Assembly: GCA_965224095.1 (NCBI GenBank) | Contig: OZ245039.1 | Coordinates: forward strand, 1,984,001 to 2,048,000 | Origin: JBPEWY01 sp965224095 | GTDB lineage: Bacteria; Bacteroidota; Bacteroidia; Flavobacteriales; Flavobacteriaceae | Length of the DNA stretch: 64,000 nt | Reading direction: 5' to 3' | In this document: positions 26,352 to 35,253 of the stretch, one piece after another | Numbering within the stretch: position 1 is the first letter of the stretch | Layout of the letters: every line of letters begins with the position of its first letter | The notes under the pieces: generated by a model | The model's input: only the letters and a program-made list of their open reading frames with translations | What the model was told of the DNA's origin: nothing | Databases searched by the model: none | Made by a program: the position numbers and the translations under genes

Positions 26352-27695
26352 TTAAACAACCCCCTGAGCAATCATAGCATCGGCTACCTTAACAAATCCG
26401 GCTATATTGGCTCCTTTTACATAATCAATATATCCGTCTTCTTGTTTTCCATACTTGGCGGCCGCCTCGTGAATATCCTTCATAATCTGATTAAGTTTTG
26501 CATCGACTTCCTCACGAGTCCAGTTGTATCGCAATGAATTCTGAGTCATTTCCAGTCCGGATGTAGCTACACCTCCTGCATTCGAAGCTTTTCCGGGGGC
26601 AAATAAAATTTTGGCCTTATGAAAAGCTTCTATTGCTTCCGGAGTACAGGGCATATTAGCTCCTTCACTAACGCAAATACATCCGTTTTCCAGGAGTTTT
26701 TTTGCATCTGCTCCATTCAATTCGTTCTGAGTGGCACACGGCAACGCAATATCGCAGTTAACTCCCCATGGCCGTTCTCCTTTAACGAACTTGGCAGAAG
26801 GATACTGGTCTACATATGTTCCTATACGCCCTCGTTTTACATTTTTAAGCTCCATAATGAACTCCAGCTTTTCCTGATCAATTCCATCTTTATCGTAAAT
26901 ATATCCTGAAGAATCAGACATGGTGAGTACTTTACCTCCAAACTGAATAGTTTTCTCCGCCGCAAACTGCGCCACATTTCCAGATCCGGAAATCGCCACA
27001 TTTTTTCCTTTTATGTTATCATTTTTTGTAGCTAGCATATTCGAGGCAAAATACACATTGCCGTAACCTGTTGCTTCCGGACGTATTAAAGATCCGCCCC
27101 AGCTTATTCCCTTACCGGTAAGTACTCCTGTAAATTCATTTCGCAATTTCTTATACGTTCCAAACAGATATCCGATTTCTCTGCCTCCTACCCCTATATC
27201 TCCGGCAGGAACATCGGTATTTGGGCCAATATGTCTAAACAATTCGGACATAAAACTTTGGCAAAATCTCATTACCTCGGCATCGGATTTACCTTTGGGG
27301 TTAAAATCAGATCCTCCCTTACCTCCTCCCATAGGAAGTGTGGTTAAACTATTTTTAAATACCTGTTCAAAAGCAAGGAATTTAAGGATGCTCAGGTTTA
27401 CAGAAGGATGAAAACGCAATCCTCCTTTGTAGGGTCCAATTGCGGAGTTCATTTCAATACGGTATCCTCTGTTTACCTGAATTTCTCCCTGGTCGTCTAC
27501 CCAGGGCACCCGAAACATAATAACTCTTTCGGGTTCTACCATCCGTAAAAGGATGTTTTTGCCGTTGTAAATATCGTGTTTGGCGATATATGGGATTACA
27601 GTTTCCGCTACTTCCTTCACGGCTTGTAAAAACTCCGGCTCATGACCATTGCGTTCCTTAACAAGGTCTAAAAAATTATTGATTTTCTCTTCCAT
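26352..27695 (-). CDS. gdhA: NADP-specific glutamate dehydrogenase
   Basis: 447 residues, the length of the E. coli-type hexameric enzyme that makes glutamate from 2-oxoglutarate and ammonia. Conserved features: GPYKGGLRFHPSVN, the catalytic Lys in PMGGGKGGSDF (K126), PAGDIGVGGREIG, and the nucleotide-binding GSGNVAQFAAEK. The cofactor assignment is by overall similarity to the NADP enzymes. It is a single-gene unit with its own promoter candidate and terminator. Confidence 0.96.
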   Translation of the reverse strand: MEEKINNFLDLVKERNGHEPEFLQAVKEVAETVIPYIAKHDIYNGKNILLRMVEPERVIMFRVPWVDDQGEIQVNRGYRIEMNSAIGPYKGGLRFHPSVNLSILKFLAFEQVFKNSLTTLPMGGGKGGSDFNPKGKSDAEVMRFCQSFMSELFRHIGPNTDVPAGDIGVGGREIGYLFGTYKKLRNEFTGVLTGKGISWGGSLIRPEATGYGNVYFASNMLATKNDNIKGKNVAISGSGNVAQFAAEKTIQFGGKVLTMSDSSGYIYDKDGIDQEKLEFIMELKNVKRGRIGTYVDQYPSAKFVKGERPWGVNCDIALPCATQNELNGADAKKLLENGCICVSEGANMPCTPEAIEAFHKAKILFAPGKASNAGGVATSGLEMTQNSLRYNWTREEVDAKLNQIMKDIHEAAAKYGKQEDGYIDYVKGANIAGFVKVADAMIAQGVV

Positions 27696-27744
27696 AAAAA
27701 ATTAATAATGGTCGTTGAATTGAATACTTTATAATATAATGGCA

Positions 27745-27752
27745 CAAATATA
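27745..27752 (-). promoter_or_regulatory. Candidate -7 box for gdhA
   Basis: On the minus strand this reads TATATTTG, a full match to TAnnTTTG, 49 bases upstream of the gdhA ATG. The nearest upstream TTG is at a spacing of 16 instead of 19-20 bases. Confidence 0.4.
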
Positions 27753-27881
27753 CGTTTTATGCAAAAACCAACATCTAATTTTTACAATATCATAAAAAGA
27801 CACTTTTGGTTTACATTATTTGAACTTATTTGCATATATAGCCTTTCAAATTCAAATTTATGTGCCCGCTAAATCGGTATT

Positions 27882-28643
27882 ATGAAAAAACTACAAAAGC
27901 ACTTTCTATATCTTTTTTTATTATCAACTTTCTTTGGTTTTTCCCAGAAAAAACTTTTTTCAAATGAAGTGGGAATTTATGTAGGTCCGGTGGCAATTGC
28001 GTCGGATTATAATGATTTTGAAAACTTCTATACAGGTAATATTGGATACAATGTGGGGATTGTTCACTACATGAATTTTCTGTGTTCCGGAAATTGTAGT
28101 GCTTATAGCTACAGAAGTTATTTACGAGATCATTTTAAAGTACGTAATGAGTTTATCTACTCCCGTGTAAATCTAAAACATTACGGGAATGTTATTGACG
28201 AAGATCCGATTTCACTGGAAGATGATCGATACAGAGCCATGGAAGGGCAGCTTACTACCTATCAGTTAGGTTCGTCTCTGGAATTCTATCCCTGGAGCAT
28301 TCGTTCGTATGAAAGCGGTGGTTCTTTTTGGCTTCCTTCTATTGGCCTGGGAGCTTTCTATACATATTACACTCCTAATAATTTTTCCACCCAGGGCTTT
28401 CTTCAAAGTCCGGATTGGACTCCAGGGCCCTATATTAATAATATTAACAACGATTCGGGTTCAACCATTTCCGTTATGGGAAGTGCCAGTGCCAGACTTC
28501 GTATTTCGCCTGCTGAAGATCTTCTGTTACAGGCTCGAGGACAATACTATCTTTCGGATTGGGTTGAAGGCGTTAGTCTTCCCGGATCGCGTAACGACAT
28601 TACGTTGTCGCTAGCGATCGGTTATATTTATTACCTCGATTAA
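27882..28643 (+). CDS. Predicted outer-membrane beta-barrel protein of unknown function
   Basis: 253 residues with a signal peptide (about 1-21, ending FGFSQ). The mature part alternates in the way of a small beta-barrel (EVGIYVGPVAIASDYNDF, NIGYNVGIVHYMNF) and ends LSLAIGYIYYLD. Two Cys lie close together (FLCSGNCSAYSY), possibly a disulfide. It resembles a family of uncharacterised flavobacterial outer-membrane proteins, but I cannot name it with confidence. The gene converges on metB and their stop codons overlap by 4 bases (28640-28643), leaving no room for an intergenic terminator. Confidence 0.75.
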   Translation: MKKLQKHFLYLFLLSTFFGFSQKKLFSNEVGIYVGPVAIASDYNDFENFYTGNIGYNVGIVHYMNFLCSGNCSAYSYRSYLRDHFKVRNEFIYSRVNLKHYGNVIDEDPISLEDDRYRAMEGQLTTYQLGSSLEFYPWSIRSYESGGSFWLPSIGLGAFYTYYTPNNFSTQGFLQSPDWTPGPYINNINNDSGSTISVMGSASARLRISPAEDLLLQARGQYYLSDWVEGVSLPGSRNDITLSLAIGYIYYLD

Positions 28644-29794
28644 CCTATGGCCTGTTTAAGGTCGTTAATCAGGTCGTCTACATCTTCAATTCCCACGCTT
28701 AGTCGTATTAGCGAATCGACCACACCGCTTTTCTCACGTTCCTCTTTCGGAATGGAAGCATGGGTCATACTTGCCGGATGCCCGGCCAACGATTCTACAC
28801 CTCCCAACGATTCTGCCAGTGTAAATATTTTTAATCGCTCCACAATTTTAATAGCCTCCTGATAATCATTTCCTTTGGTTACAAAAGATATCATCCCTCC
28901 GAAATCATCCATTTGCTTCCTTGCAATTTCATGATTCGGATGATCCTCAAATCCGGGCCAGTATACCTTTTCAATTTTCGGGTGTGATTGTAAATAAGCA
29001 GCTATGGCTTTCCCGTTCTCACAATGGCGTTGCATACGTACATGCAGTGTTTTAATTCCGCGAAGTACCAGGAAACTATCCATAGGGCCACAAACCGCTC
29101 CGCTTGCATTTTGAATAAAATACAAACGCTCTGCAAGGGCCTCATCTTTAACGATTAAAGCTCCCATAACCACATCGCTATGTCCCCCCATATACTTGGT
29201 AACCGAATGCATTACAATATCGGCACCCAGATCTAAAGGTCTTTGTAAATAGGGTGTAGCAAAAGTATTGTCAACCGCTAATAACAGGTTATGCTTTCGG
29301 GCAATATCCGACATTACCTTAATATCGATGATATTCATCATCGGATTCGTCGGAGTCTCTACCCAAATAAGTTTGGTGTTCTCTGTGACATAACTTTCAA
29401 CACGATCTGCATTTTCCATACCCGTGAAGTGAAACTTGATTCCAAAATCCTGAAATATCTTAGTAAAAAGTCTGTAGGTTCCACCGTACAAATCGTTGGT
29501 TGAAATAACCTCATCCCCGGGTTTAAGAAGTTTAATAATGGCATCAATAGCGGCCAGTCCGCTTCCAAAAGCCAGTCCGTATTTTCCATTTTCAAGACTT
29601 GCAAATGCTTTTTCCAGAGCATTTCTCGTCGGATTATGTGTTCTGGAATACTCATATCCCTTATGACCTCCCGGTGTAGTTTGGGCATATGTGGATGTTT
29701 GATAAATAGGGGGCATTACGGCACCATAAGCCTTGTCGTGTTCCTGACCGCCGTGAATGGCTTTCGTATTGAATTTTATATCCTTATTGTCCAT
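28640..29794 (-). CDS. metB: Cystathionine gamma-synthase/lyase family PLP enzyme
   Basis: 384 residues from the ATG at 29794. The longer frame starts at a TTG (29818) lying inside the -7 promoter box, so it is rejected. It belongs to the Cys/Met metabolism PLP family (PF01053): YSRTHNPTRNALEKAFASLE, VETPTNPMMNIIDI, and the PLP-lysine segment SVTKYMGGHSDVVMG. The reaction is gamma-replacement of O-acyl-homoserine with Cys, or gamma/beta-elimination of cystathionine. Sequence alone does not separate synthase from lyase, so the symbol is tentative. It is monocistronic, convergent with the barrel gene, with a strong promoter at 29816-29846. Confidence 0.88.
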   Translation of the reverse strand: MDNKDIKFNTKAIHGGQEHDKAYGAVMPPIYQTSTYAQTTPGGHKGYEYSRTHNPTRNALEKAFASLENGKYGLAFGSGLAAIDAIIKLLKPGDEVISTNDLYGGTYRLFTKIFQDFGIKFHFTGMENADRVESYVTENTKLIWVETPTNPMMNIIDIKVMSDIARKHNLLLAVDNTFATPYLQRPLDLGADIVMHSVTKYMGGHSDVVMGALIVKDEALAERLYFIQNASGAVCGPMDSFLVLRGIKTLHVRMQRHCENGKAIAAYLQSHPKIEKVYWPGFEDHPNHEIARKQMDDFGGMISFVTKGNDYQEAIKIVERLKIFTLAESLGGVESLAGHPASMTHASIPKEEREKSGVVDSLIRLSVGIEDVDDLINDLKQAIG

Positions 29795-29815
29795 GACTTC
29801 TGTTATTTCAATTGA

Positions 29816-29846
29816 CAAATGTACCGTTTACTTTTGGAGATTGCAA
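29816..29846 (-). promoter_or_regulatory. Promoter of the metB-like gene
   Basis: On the minus strand TTG (29846-29844) is followed after 20 bases by TACATTTG (29823-29816), matching the Bacteroidota consensus. The predicted start of transcription is about 10-15 bases upstream of the ATG at 29794. This decides the start codon of the gene. Confidence 0.65.
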
Positions 29847-29884
29847 TGAACAATGTACCTTTAACTTTAAATTAAAATGTGCAT

Positions 29885-30628
29885 ATGACTATTCGATTTT
29901 ACTCAGGCATTTTGATGCTTTTTTTTGTATTCACCAGCTGCCAAAAAGAAGGGGTTCTCAGTTTCGAATCGCAACGTATTCCTGTTGAGAAATGCGCCCC
30001 ATGTCCCAGGGTTGAAATTACTGTTCCTGTAGCGGTTAATCATCCTTCCGTTGCAAAAGATATTAATGCCTTAATTGAAAAACGAGTAGGTAAAATTCTC
30101 TCTTTCGGGGAAGATCAGGTGGTTCTTTCATACCAGGAGGCAATAAAGAAATTCCGAGAAGAATACAGTATACTTCAGAGTGAGTTTCCGGATGAAGAAG
30201 TAGCCGATTGGGAAGCGAGTGTTAATGGAATTGTATCTTATGATTCGCCCGTACTGGTTTCAATAAAACTCGATTCGTATATGTACTCGGGCGGAGCACA
30301 CGGTTATGGGGCCACAACCTATCTGAATTTTGACAAACGCACCGGTGAGCCGCTCGAAAACTGGGAGTTATTTAAAAATCCGGATGACTTTACGGCTTTT
30401 GCTGAAACAAAATTCCGGATCCAGGAAAATATTCCCTCTAATGTAGATATCAATGCCACAGGGTTCATGTTTGATAAAGAAGTTTTCGAACTACCCGATA
30501 ATATAGGATTTACCCAAAAAGGCCTGGAACTTATATACAATCAATACGAAATTGCTTCGTATGCTGACGGTCAAAAAACCCTGGTGCTTCCCTATGATGA
30601 ATTACAGAATTACTTAAAAATTCAATAA
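29885..30628 (+). CDS. DUF3298 (RsiV-like) domain lipoprotein
   Basis: 247 residues from the ATG at 29885; the frame can be extended two codons to a GTG, which is less likely. The lipobox is FTSC. The segment YMYSGGAHGYGATTYLNFDKRTGEPL is the hallmark of DUF3298, preceded by a DUF4163-like region (VAVNHPSVAKDINALIEKR). In Gram-positive RsiV these domains bind lysozyme or peptidoglycan-like ligands; the role in Bacteroidota lipoproteins is unknown. It is transcribed divergently from metB. Confidence 0.85.
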   Translation: MTIRFYSGILMLFFVFTSCQKEGVLSFESQRIPVEKCAPCPRVEITVPVAVNHPSVAKDINALIEKRVGKILSFGEDQVVLSYQEAIKKFREEYSILQSEFPDEEVADWEASVNGIVSYDSPVLVSIKLDSYMYSGGAHGYGATTYLNFDKRTGEPLENWELFKNPDDFTAFAETKFRIQENIPSNVDINATGFMFDKEVFELPDNIGFTQKGLELIYNQYEIASYADGQKTLVLPYDELQNYLKIQ

Positions 30629-30737
30629 AAATTCTATTTCAAATTTTTTAAACCTATAGGGTGTTTTTGTGATTTTTGCTTTATTCGAACACCCGGACAT
30701 TTTAAATGACCTTACTTTGTACAAAACACATTAACCG

Positions 30738-31091
30738 ATGAATAAAATTTACTATTTAAAAACCTGTAATACCTGCAAACGCATTATCGATACTTTACAA
30801 CCGGACCATACCTTTGTTTTGCAGGATATTAAAGAATCGGAGATAACGGTTAAGCAGCTTGAAGATCTTCGAAAACTGGCAGGAAGCTATGAGGCTTTGT
30901 TTAGTCGCAGGGCTAAACTGTATAAAGAGCGGGGATTAAAAAATGAAACGCTTACTGAAGAAGACTACAAAGCGTTTATTCTGGAGCATTATACTTTTTT
31001 ACAACGTCCGGTTATTGTCATAGACGGTCAGGTTTTTATTGGTAATGCCAAAAAAACCGTTGAAGGTGCTATAAAAGCTCTCCATGGATAA
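30738..31091 (+). CDS. ArsC/Spx-fold thioredoxin-like protein
   Basis: 117 residues of the ArsC family (PF03960): YYLKTCNTCKRIIDTL with CxxC at the N-terminus, and LQRPVIVIDGQVFIGNA near the C-terminus. It may be an arsenate-reductase-like or YffB-like thiol protein. True glutaredoxin-type arsenate reductases have a single catalytic Cys, so arsenate reduction is not established. A weak promoter-like TTACTTTG lies 22 bases upstream. The end overlaps the EamA transporter start by 8 bases, so the two are translated from one message. Confidence 0.85.
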   Translation: MNKIYYLKTCNTCKRIIDTLQPDHTFVLQDIKESEITVKQLEDLRKLAGSYEALFSRRAKLYKERGLKNETLTEEDYKAFILEHYTFLQRPVIVIDGQVFIGNAKKTVEGAIKALHG

Positions 31092-31971
31092 ACGAACTCT
31101 GGCCATACTTGCAGCTTTGGGGGCCACTACCATTTATGGAGTGAATCATACTATTGCCAAAGGCCTGATGCCTATCTATATAAAGCCTTTTGGTTTTATA
31201 CTGCTGCGGGTTGTAGGGGCTTCTGTTTTATTTTGGATTATCAGCTTCTGGGGGCCTCGTGAAAAAATTGCGACTTCCGACTGGCCCCGTATTCTGGTTT
31301 GTGCACTTTTGGGGATGGTTATAAACATGCTTATGTTTTTTAAGGGACTCTATCTTTCCACCCCCATAAATAGTTCGGTAATCATTACACTTTCACCGAT
31401 TATAGTTTTTATTCTGTCTGCCTGGCTTATCGGAGAAAAAATTACCTGGCTTCGAACCACCGGGATTCTTTTAGGTTTTGCAGGAGCGCTGGGGCTGGTA
31501 CTCTACGGAGCAGAGCTCAGACATGATGCTCCCAATATTCCACTGGGAAATACTTTGTTTATTATTAATGCCACTTCGTATGCGGGGTATATGGTTTTAG
31601 TAAAACCGCTTACCAAAAAATACCATCCTTTTACCCTGATGAAATGGCTCTTTTTAATTGCCGTACTTATCAATTTTCCATTAACCATTTCGGAGTTTTC
31701 AGAAGTGAAGTGGTCGCAGCTTCCGGCTGATGCTATTTTAAAAATGGTTTTTGTAGTGGTGGGAACCACCTTTTTAACCTATCTCCTAAATATTTATGCT
31801 CTAAAACACCTTAAAGCCTCCACCCTGGGTGTTTTTATGTATTTACAACCTCTTATTGCTATTTTGTTTGCCATTTTTGTCGGGGCCGATACGCTAAATA
31901 CTGTTAAAATTCTGGCTGCCGCACTGGTCTTCCTGGGGGTATACCTGGTTAGCAAAAAAACGCGGAAATAG
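31084..31971 (+). CDS. EamA-family (DMT superfamily) transporter
   Basis: 295 residues with about ten hydrophobic spans and two EamA repeats (about 5-140 and 155-290). The first begins with the typical LAALGATTIYGVNHTIAK, and the second ends with ILAAALVFLGVYLVSKK followed by a basic tail. Family members export or import metabolites such as amino acids or nucleotide sugars; the substrate cannot be told. It is coupled to the ArsC-fold gene by an 8-base overlap. The following 168 bases (31972-32139) contain no gene, only a weak hairpin at 32077-32104. Confidence 0.9.
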   Translation: MDKRTLAILAALGATTIYGVNHTIAKGLMPIYIKPFGFILLRVVGASVLFWIISFWGPREKIATSDWPRILVCALLGMVINMLMFFKGLYLSTPINSSVIITLSPIIVFILSAWLIGEKITWLRTTGILLGFAGALGLVLYGAELRHDAPNIPLGNTLFIINATSYAGYMVLVKPLTKKYHPFTLMKWLFLIAVLINFPLTISEFSEVKWSQLPADAILKMVFVVVGTTFLTYLLNIYALKHLKASTLGVFMYLQPLIAILFAIFVGADTLNTVKILAAALVFLGVYLVSKKTRK

Positions 31972-32139
31972 CCTTTCATTTTAATACATACCATTCTTTA
32001 AAATCAAACTCAACAGTATAAAACAAAAAATAACGGATTAGTTTTTTTTCTGTTTATAAAGTATAACAATACCTTACGGTGATGCATAACAGCTGATATC
32101 ACCGCCCATTTTACCGGGGATCGTTCCATGTAAAAAAAC

Positions 32140-32637
32140 TCAAAAATAAGCTGCCGGATCTATATTAACCGGGGTTTTTGCATACTTTCTGGTATCTTCC
32201 TTGCTTAACCACTTAAAGTCTGAAGGCCTGTCTACCTTATCAAAAAAATGAATCATTTCTTCAGGTAATCCTATAAGTTTTCGGGTACTCAAACTTATCC
32301 AGGCACCCATCATTTCACAATGTGCGAAATGATGCCCTTTATCATTGTAAAAATTGTGATGGAACTCAAAAAACATCCCATTTTCACTAAGTCCCTTTAA
32401 CTCTAAAGATACGCGAACCGGCTTTCCCGCAAATACCTCTTTAAAATAATACATATGTTCGTAAAACACGACTGGGCCGATATTATGCTTTGCAAGCAAG
32501 CGCTGATCAAATCCACAATCGGTTAAAAATGACATACGGGTATGTGCCGCAAAACCTATATAGGAAATATTGGCTAAATGCCTGTTGGCATCCAGATCGT
32601 TCCAACGGATCTCAAATTCTTTAGTATAAATGCTCAT
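32140..32637 (-). CDS. Acyl-CoA thioesterase of the 4HBT/hotdog family
   Basis: 165 residues from the ATG at 32637. The longer frame from 32730 would run through the 42-base palindrome and lacks family features, so it is rejected. The motif WNDLDANRHLANISYIGF carries the D-x-x-x-H arrangement of 4-hydroxybenzoyl-CoA-type thioesterases, and the hotdog strand pattern follows (YYFKEVFAGKPVRVSLEL, GHHFAHCEMMGAWIS). It probably hydrolyses an acyl-CoA in the cytoplasm; the substrate is unknown. A perfect inverted repeat lies 24-65 bases upstream of its start. Confidence 0.88.
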   Translation of the reverse strand: MSIYTKEFEIRWNDLDANRHLANISYIGFAAHTRMSFLTDCGFDQRLLAKHNIGPVVFYEHMYYFKEVFAGKPVRVSLELKGLSENGMFFEFHHNFYNDKGHHFAHCEMMGAWISLSTRKLIGLPEEMIHFFDKVDRPSDFKWLSKEDTRKYAKTPVNIDPAAYF

Positions 32638-32660
32638 GGTGTAATATTTGGTTAAAAATA

Positions 32661-32702
32661 CAAAAGAACAGTTATTATGCGTGCATAATAACTGTTCTTT
32701 TG
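32661..32702. promoter_or_regulatory. Perfect 20-bp inverted repeat upstream of the thioesterase gene
   Basis: Arms 32661-32680 and 32683-32702 are exact reverse complements (20 of 20), separated by two bases. The left arm starts CAAAAGAACAG and ends TTATTATGC. It lies between the divergent thioesterase and YheT-like hydrolase genes, in the expected 5' leader or promoter of the former. It may be an operator for a dimeric repressor. In RNA it would form a very stable hairpin with A/T-rich ends resembling a terminator or attenuator. No transcript ending here on the plus strand is apparent, because the nearest upstream plus-strand gene ends at 31971. Confidence 0.6.
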
Positions 32703-32818
32703 TTGGTATGTTGGAATTTTCACCGTTCAAGCGGTTTTGTCCTCAAAAAGAATTTTTCAATTAAAATTAATTCATCAGTTACTTTTATTTATTTTCGAGA
32801 ACAAATTCTGTTTGCCCT

Positions 32819-33781
32819 ATGCCGCAGGTAACTTCATCGTACGCACCCCCTTTCCTTTTTAAAAACGGCCATTTTTCAACGCTTTATTCAGGGTTGTTAA
32901 GACGTGTAAGCGCTGTAGTCCAAAGCCGGGAGCGTTTTGTTCTTAAGGATGGTGATTTTATTGATATGGACTGGAGTTATTCAAAAACCAAATCGGAGAA
33001 TCTCATAGTAGCGGTTCACGGACTGGAGGGCAATGCTCAACGCCCTTATATGCTGGGAATAACGCAAACTTTTACGGAGAATGGTTTTGACGTAGCCTGC
33101 CTCAACTTACGCGGATGTAGCGGTATCCCCAACCGGTTTTATCGTTCATATCACTCGGGAGCCACCGAAGATCTACGTGAAATAATTGCATCTTTGGTAT
33201 ATGCCGGGCGATACCGACAACTATTTTTAATAGGATTTAGCCTGGGGGGAAACCTCATCTTAAAATACCTAGGCGAATCATTCCATATACCTCCGGAAAT
33301 CAGAGGCGGAGTGGCCATTTCCGTACCCTGCGATTTATACGGGTCCATGCTGGAGCTGCACAAACCCAAAAATGCTTTGTACGCTTTTAACTTCAAAAAA
33401 CATCTGCTGGCTAAATTGCGTGAAAAACAACAGTTGTTCCCTGAACAAATTTCGGAAAGACACATTAAAAAAATTGCCACTTTAAAAGATTTTGACGATG
33501 CCTATACCGCTCCTGCTCACGGTTTTGAAAATGCTCTGGATTATTATGCTCAAAGCAGTTCGCTTCAGTTTTTAAGTCAGATTCGGGTTCCTGTACTAAT
33601 CATCAATGCAAAAAACGATTCATTTTTGTCTTCCTCCTGTTTTCCAATTAAGGAAGCTCAAAATAACCCTAATGTATTTCTGGAAATCCCAAAATGGGGT
33701 GGACACGTTGGATTTTATGCTCCGGGGACCTATTACAATGAGGAAAAATCACTGCTATTTATTCAGGAACATTCGCAATAA
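32819..33781 (+). CDS. YheT-type alpha/beta hydrolase
   Basis: 320 residues of the YheT/ABHD1-3 group of alpha/beta hydrolases. Visible motifs: HFSTLYSGLLRR near the N-terminus, the oxyanion region VHGLEGNAQRPYM, NLRGCSGIPN, the nucleophile elbow GFSLGGN and a late His (GGHVGF). Members are esterases or lipases of mostly unknown substrate. It is a single gene, divergent from the thioesterase. Confidence 0.9.
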   Translation: MPQVTSSYAPPFLFKNGHFSTLYSGLLRRVSAVVQSRERFVLKDGDFIDMDWSYSKTKSENLIVAVHGLEGNAQRPYMLGITQTFTENGFDVACLNLRGCSGIPNRFYRSYHSGATEDLREIIASLVYAGRYRQLFLIGFSLGGNLILKYLGESFHIPPEIRGGVAISVPCDLYGSMLELHKPKNALYAFNFKKHLLAKLREKQQLFPEQISERHIKKIATLKDFDDAYTAPAHGFENALDYYAQSSSLQFLSQIRVPVLIINAKNDSFLSSSCFPIKEAQNNPNVFLEIPKWGGHVGFYAPGTYYNEEKSLLFIQEHSQ

Positions 33782-33877
33782 ACATCCAATTTACTATATT
33801 TAACAACTAAACAGGCTACTTGGAAGATGGTAGGCTTTAGAAAAAAATAATTAATCAGCTTTAACTCAGTTGTTTAT

Positions 33878-34321
33878 ATGGAAGCCTTGTTCAACAATCT
33901 CTTTGACTATAATTATTATTGTAATAAACTGGTTATCGACATCTGTAATTCCTCTGATTCGGTGCCCGATGAAGTAAACACATTATTCAGTCATATTTTG
34001 AATGCGCATTCTATTTGGAATGCCCGGATTTTAGGAGATCCGGTTGCTGTGGGGCCCTGGGATTTACAGGAAACAAAAAACTGGGAAGATATTCATTATG
34101 AAAATCAGCGTACCACCTTTGGGATCCTGACCAATCACGAAAATTTTGACAAGGCTATCGACTATCAAAACGGAGCCGGAGATTTGTTTTCCAATTCTAT
34201 TCAGGATATTCTTTTTCATATTATAAATCACTCCACACATCACAGAGCTCAAATTAATCAGGTATTAAAAGCACATGGAATGGCCCCTGTGGTTTCCGAT
34301 TATATTTTTTACAAACGATAG
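33878..34321 (+). CDS. DinB-family protein
   Basis: 147 residues, a four-helix DinB/YfiT-like metal-binding protein. The metal-binding histidines can be placed in FSHILNAHSIWNARI and in NHSTHHRAQINQVLKAHG. The family includes thiol-dependent transferases, but the activity of most members, including this one, is unknown. It ends 75 bases before yicC and the yicC promoter lies in that gap. Confidence 0.88.
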   Translation: MEALFNNLFDYNYYCNKLVIDICNSSDSVPDEVNTLFSHILNAHSIWNARILGDPVAVGPWDLQETKNWEDIHYENQRTTFGILTNHENFDKAIDYQNGAGDLFSNSIQDILFHIINHSTHHRAQINQVLKAHGMAPVVSDYIFYKR

Positions 34322-34366
34322 CCTAAGGTATCTGCCCTGTATTTTTTCAAAACCTGCGGTTTTACT

Positions 34367-34374
34367 TACCTTTG
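34367..34374 (+). promoter_or_regulatory. -7 box of the yicC-gmk-nadD operon
   Basis: TACCTTTG, a full match to TAnnTTTG, 21 bases upstream of the yicC ATG. At the -33 position there is a T-run (TTTTTTC) rather than TTG. Confidence 0.5.
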
Positions 34375-34395
34375 CACAACTTATAATTTCCTGGA

Positions 34396-35253
34396 ATGAT
34401 TAAATCGATGACCGGCTTTGGGAAAAGCGTAGTTCAACTCCCCACCAAAAAAATAACTGTTGAGTTAAAATCACTTAATAGCAAGAATCTGGATCTGAAT
34501 GCCAGGATTCCTTCTCAATATCGAGAAAAAGAGCTTCGTATGCGAAACGCTATCGCAAACAAACTCAAACGAGGCAAAATTGATTTCGGCCTGTTTATAG
34601 AAATTACCGGAGAGGAAACCACTACACAGGTAAATTCCGGTGTGGTTACACAATATATAGAACAATTGAGAAATATTGTTGACGGTGATTCTACCGAGTT
34701 GCTAAAAATGGCTGTGCGCATGCCTGACGCTTTAAAAACAGAGCGAAATGATATTGATGAAGAAGAATTTGCCGCCATTCAACGAGCTTTAGAGGATGCA
34801 CTGAAAGAAATTGATACGTTCCGAATTGAGGAAGGAAAAGCATTAGAATCGGATTTTAAGCATCGCATTCAAAATATTGAAACCTTACTGGAAAAGGTAA
34901 GATTAATGGATCCCGAGCGATTGGATCAGGTTCGGGAACGACTGGACAAAGCTGTTGCCGACCTTAAAGCCGAGGTAGATGCGAACCGCTTTGAACAGGA
35001 ACTTACGTATTACCTTGAAAAATTTGATATTACGGAAGAAAAAATCCGGCTTGCCAATCACCTTGAATATTTTCTCAGCACCCTGGCTTCTAACGATTCG
35101 AATGGAAAAAAACTAGGTTTTATTTGTCAGGAAATTGGGCGGGAGATCAATACCATGGGAGCTAAGGCTAATTATGCTCCGATGCAACAACTGGTTGTTC
35201 AGATGAAGGACGAACTGGAAAAGGTGAAGGAGCAAATTTTAAATGTACTATAA
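34396..35253 (+). CDS. yicC: YicC-family endoribonuclease
   Basis: 285 residues. The N-terminus MIKSMTGFGK and C-terminal FICQEIGREINTMGAKAN are diagnostic of YicC/YloC, reported to be endoribonucleases acting on small RNA or mRNA. The middle is a long helical region. The stop overlaps the gmk start codon (TAATG), so it heads a coupled yicC-gmk-nadD operon. Confidence 0.95.
   Translation: MIKSMTGFGKSVVQLPTKKITVELKSLNSKNLDLNARIPSQYREKELRMRNAIANKLKRGKIDFGLFIEITGEETTTQVNSGVVTQYIEQLRNIVDGDSTELLKMAVRMPDALKTERNDIDEEEFAAIQRALEDALKEIDTFRIEEGKALESDFKHRIQNIETLLEKVRLMDPERLDQVRERLDKAVADLKAEVDANRFEQELTYYLEKFDITEEKIRLANHLEYFLSTLASNDSNGKKLGFICQEIGREINTMGAKANYAPMQQLVVQMKDELEKVKEQILNVL

Noticed and set aside
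28640..28643. Overlap of convergent stop codons as evidence of antisense regulation
   Set aside because: A 4-base overlap of stops is common in compact genomes and by itself implies nothing.
32077..32104. 7-bp hairpin (CGGTGAT/ATCACCG) as a terminator between EamA and thioesterase genes
   Set aside because: The loop is long and there is no T-run directly after the stem on either strand, so support is too weak.
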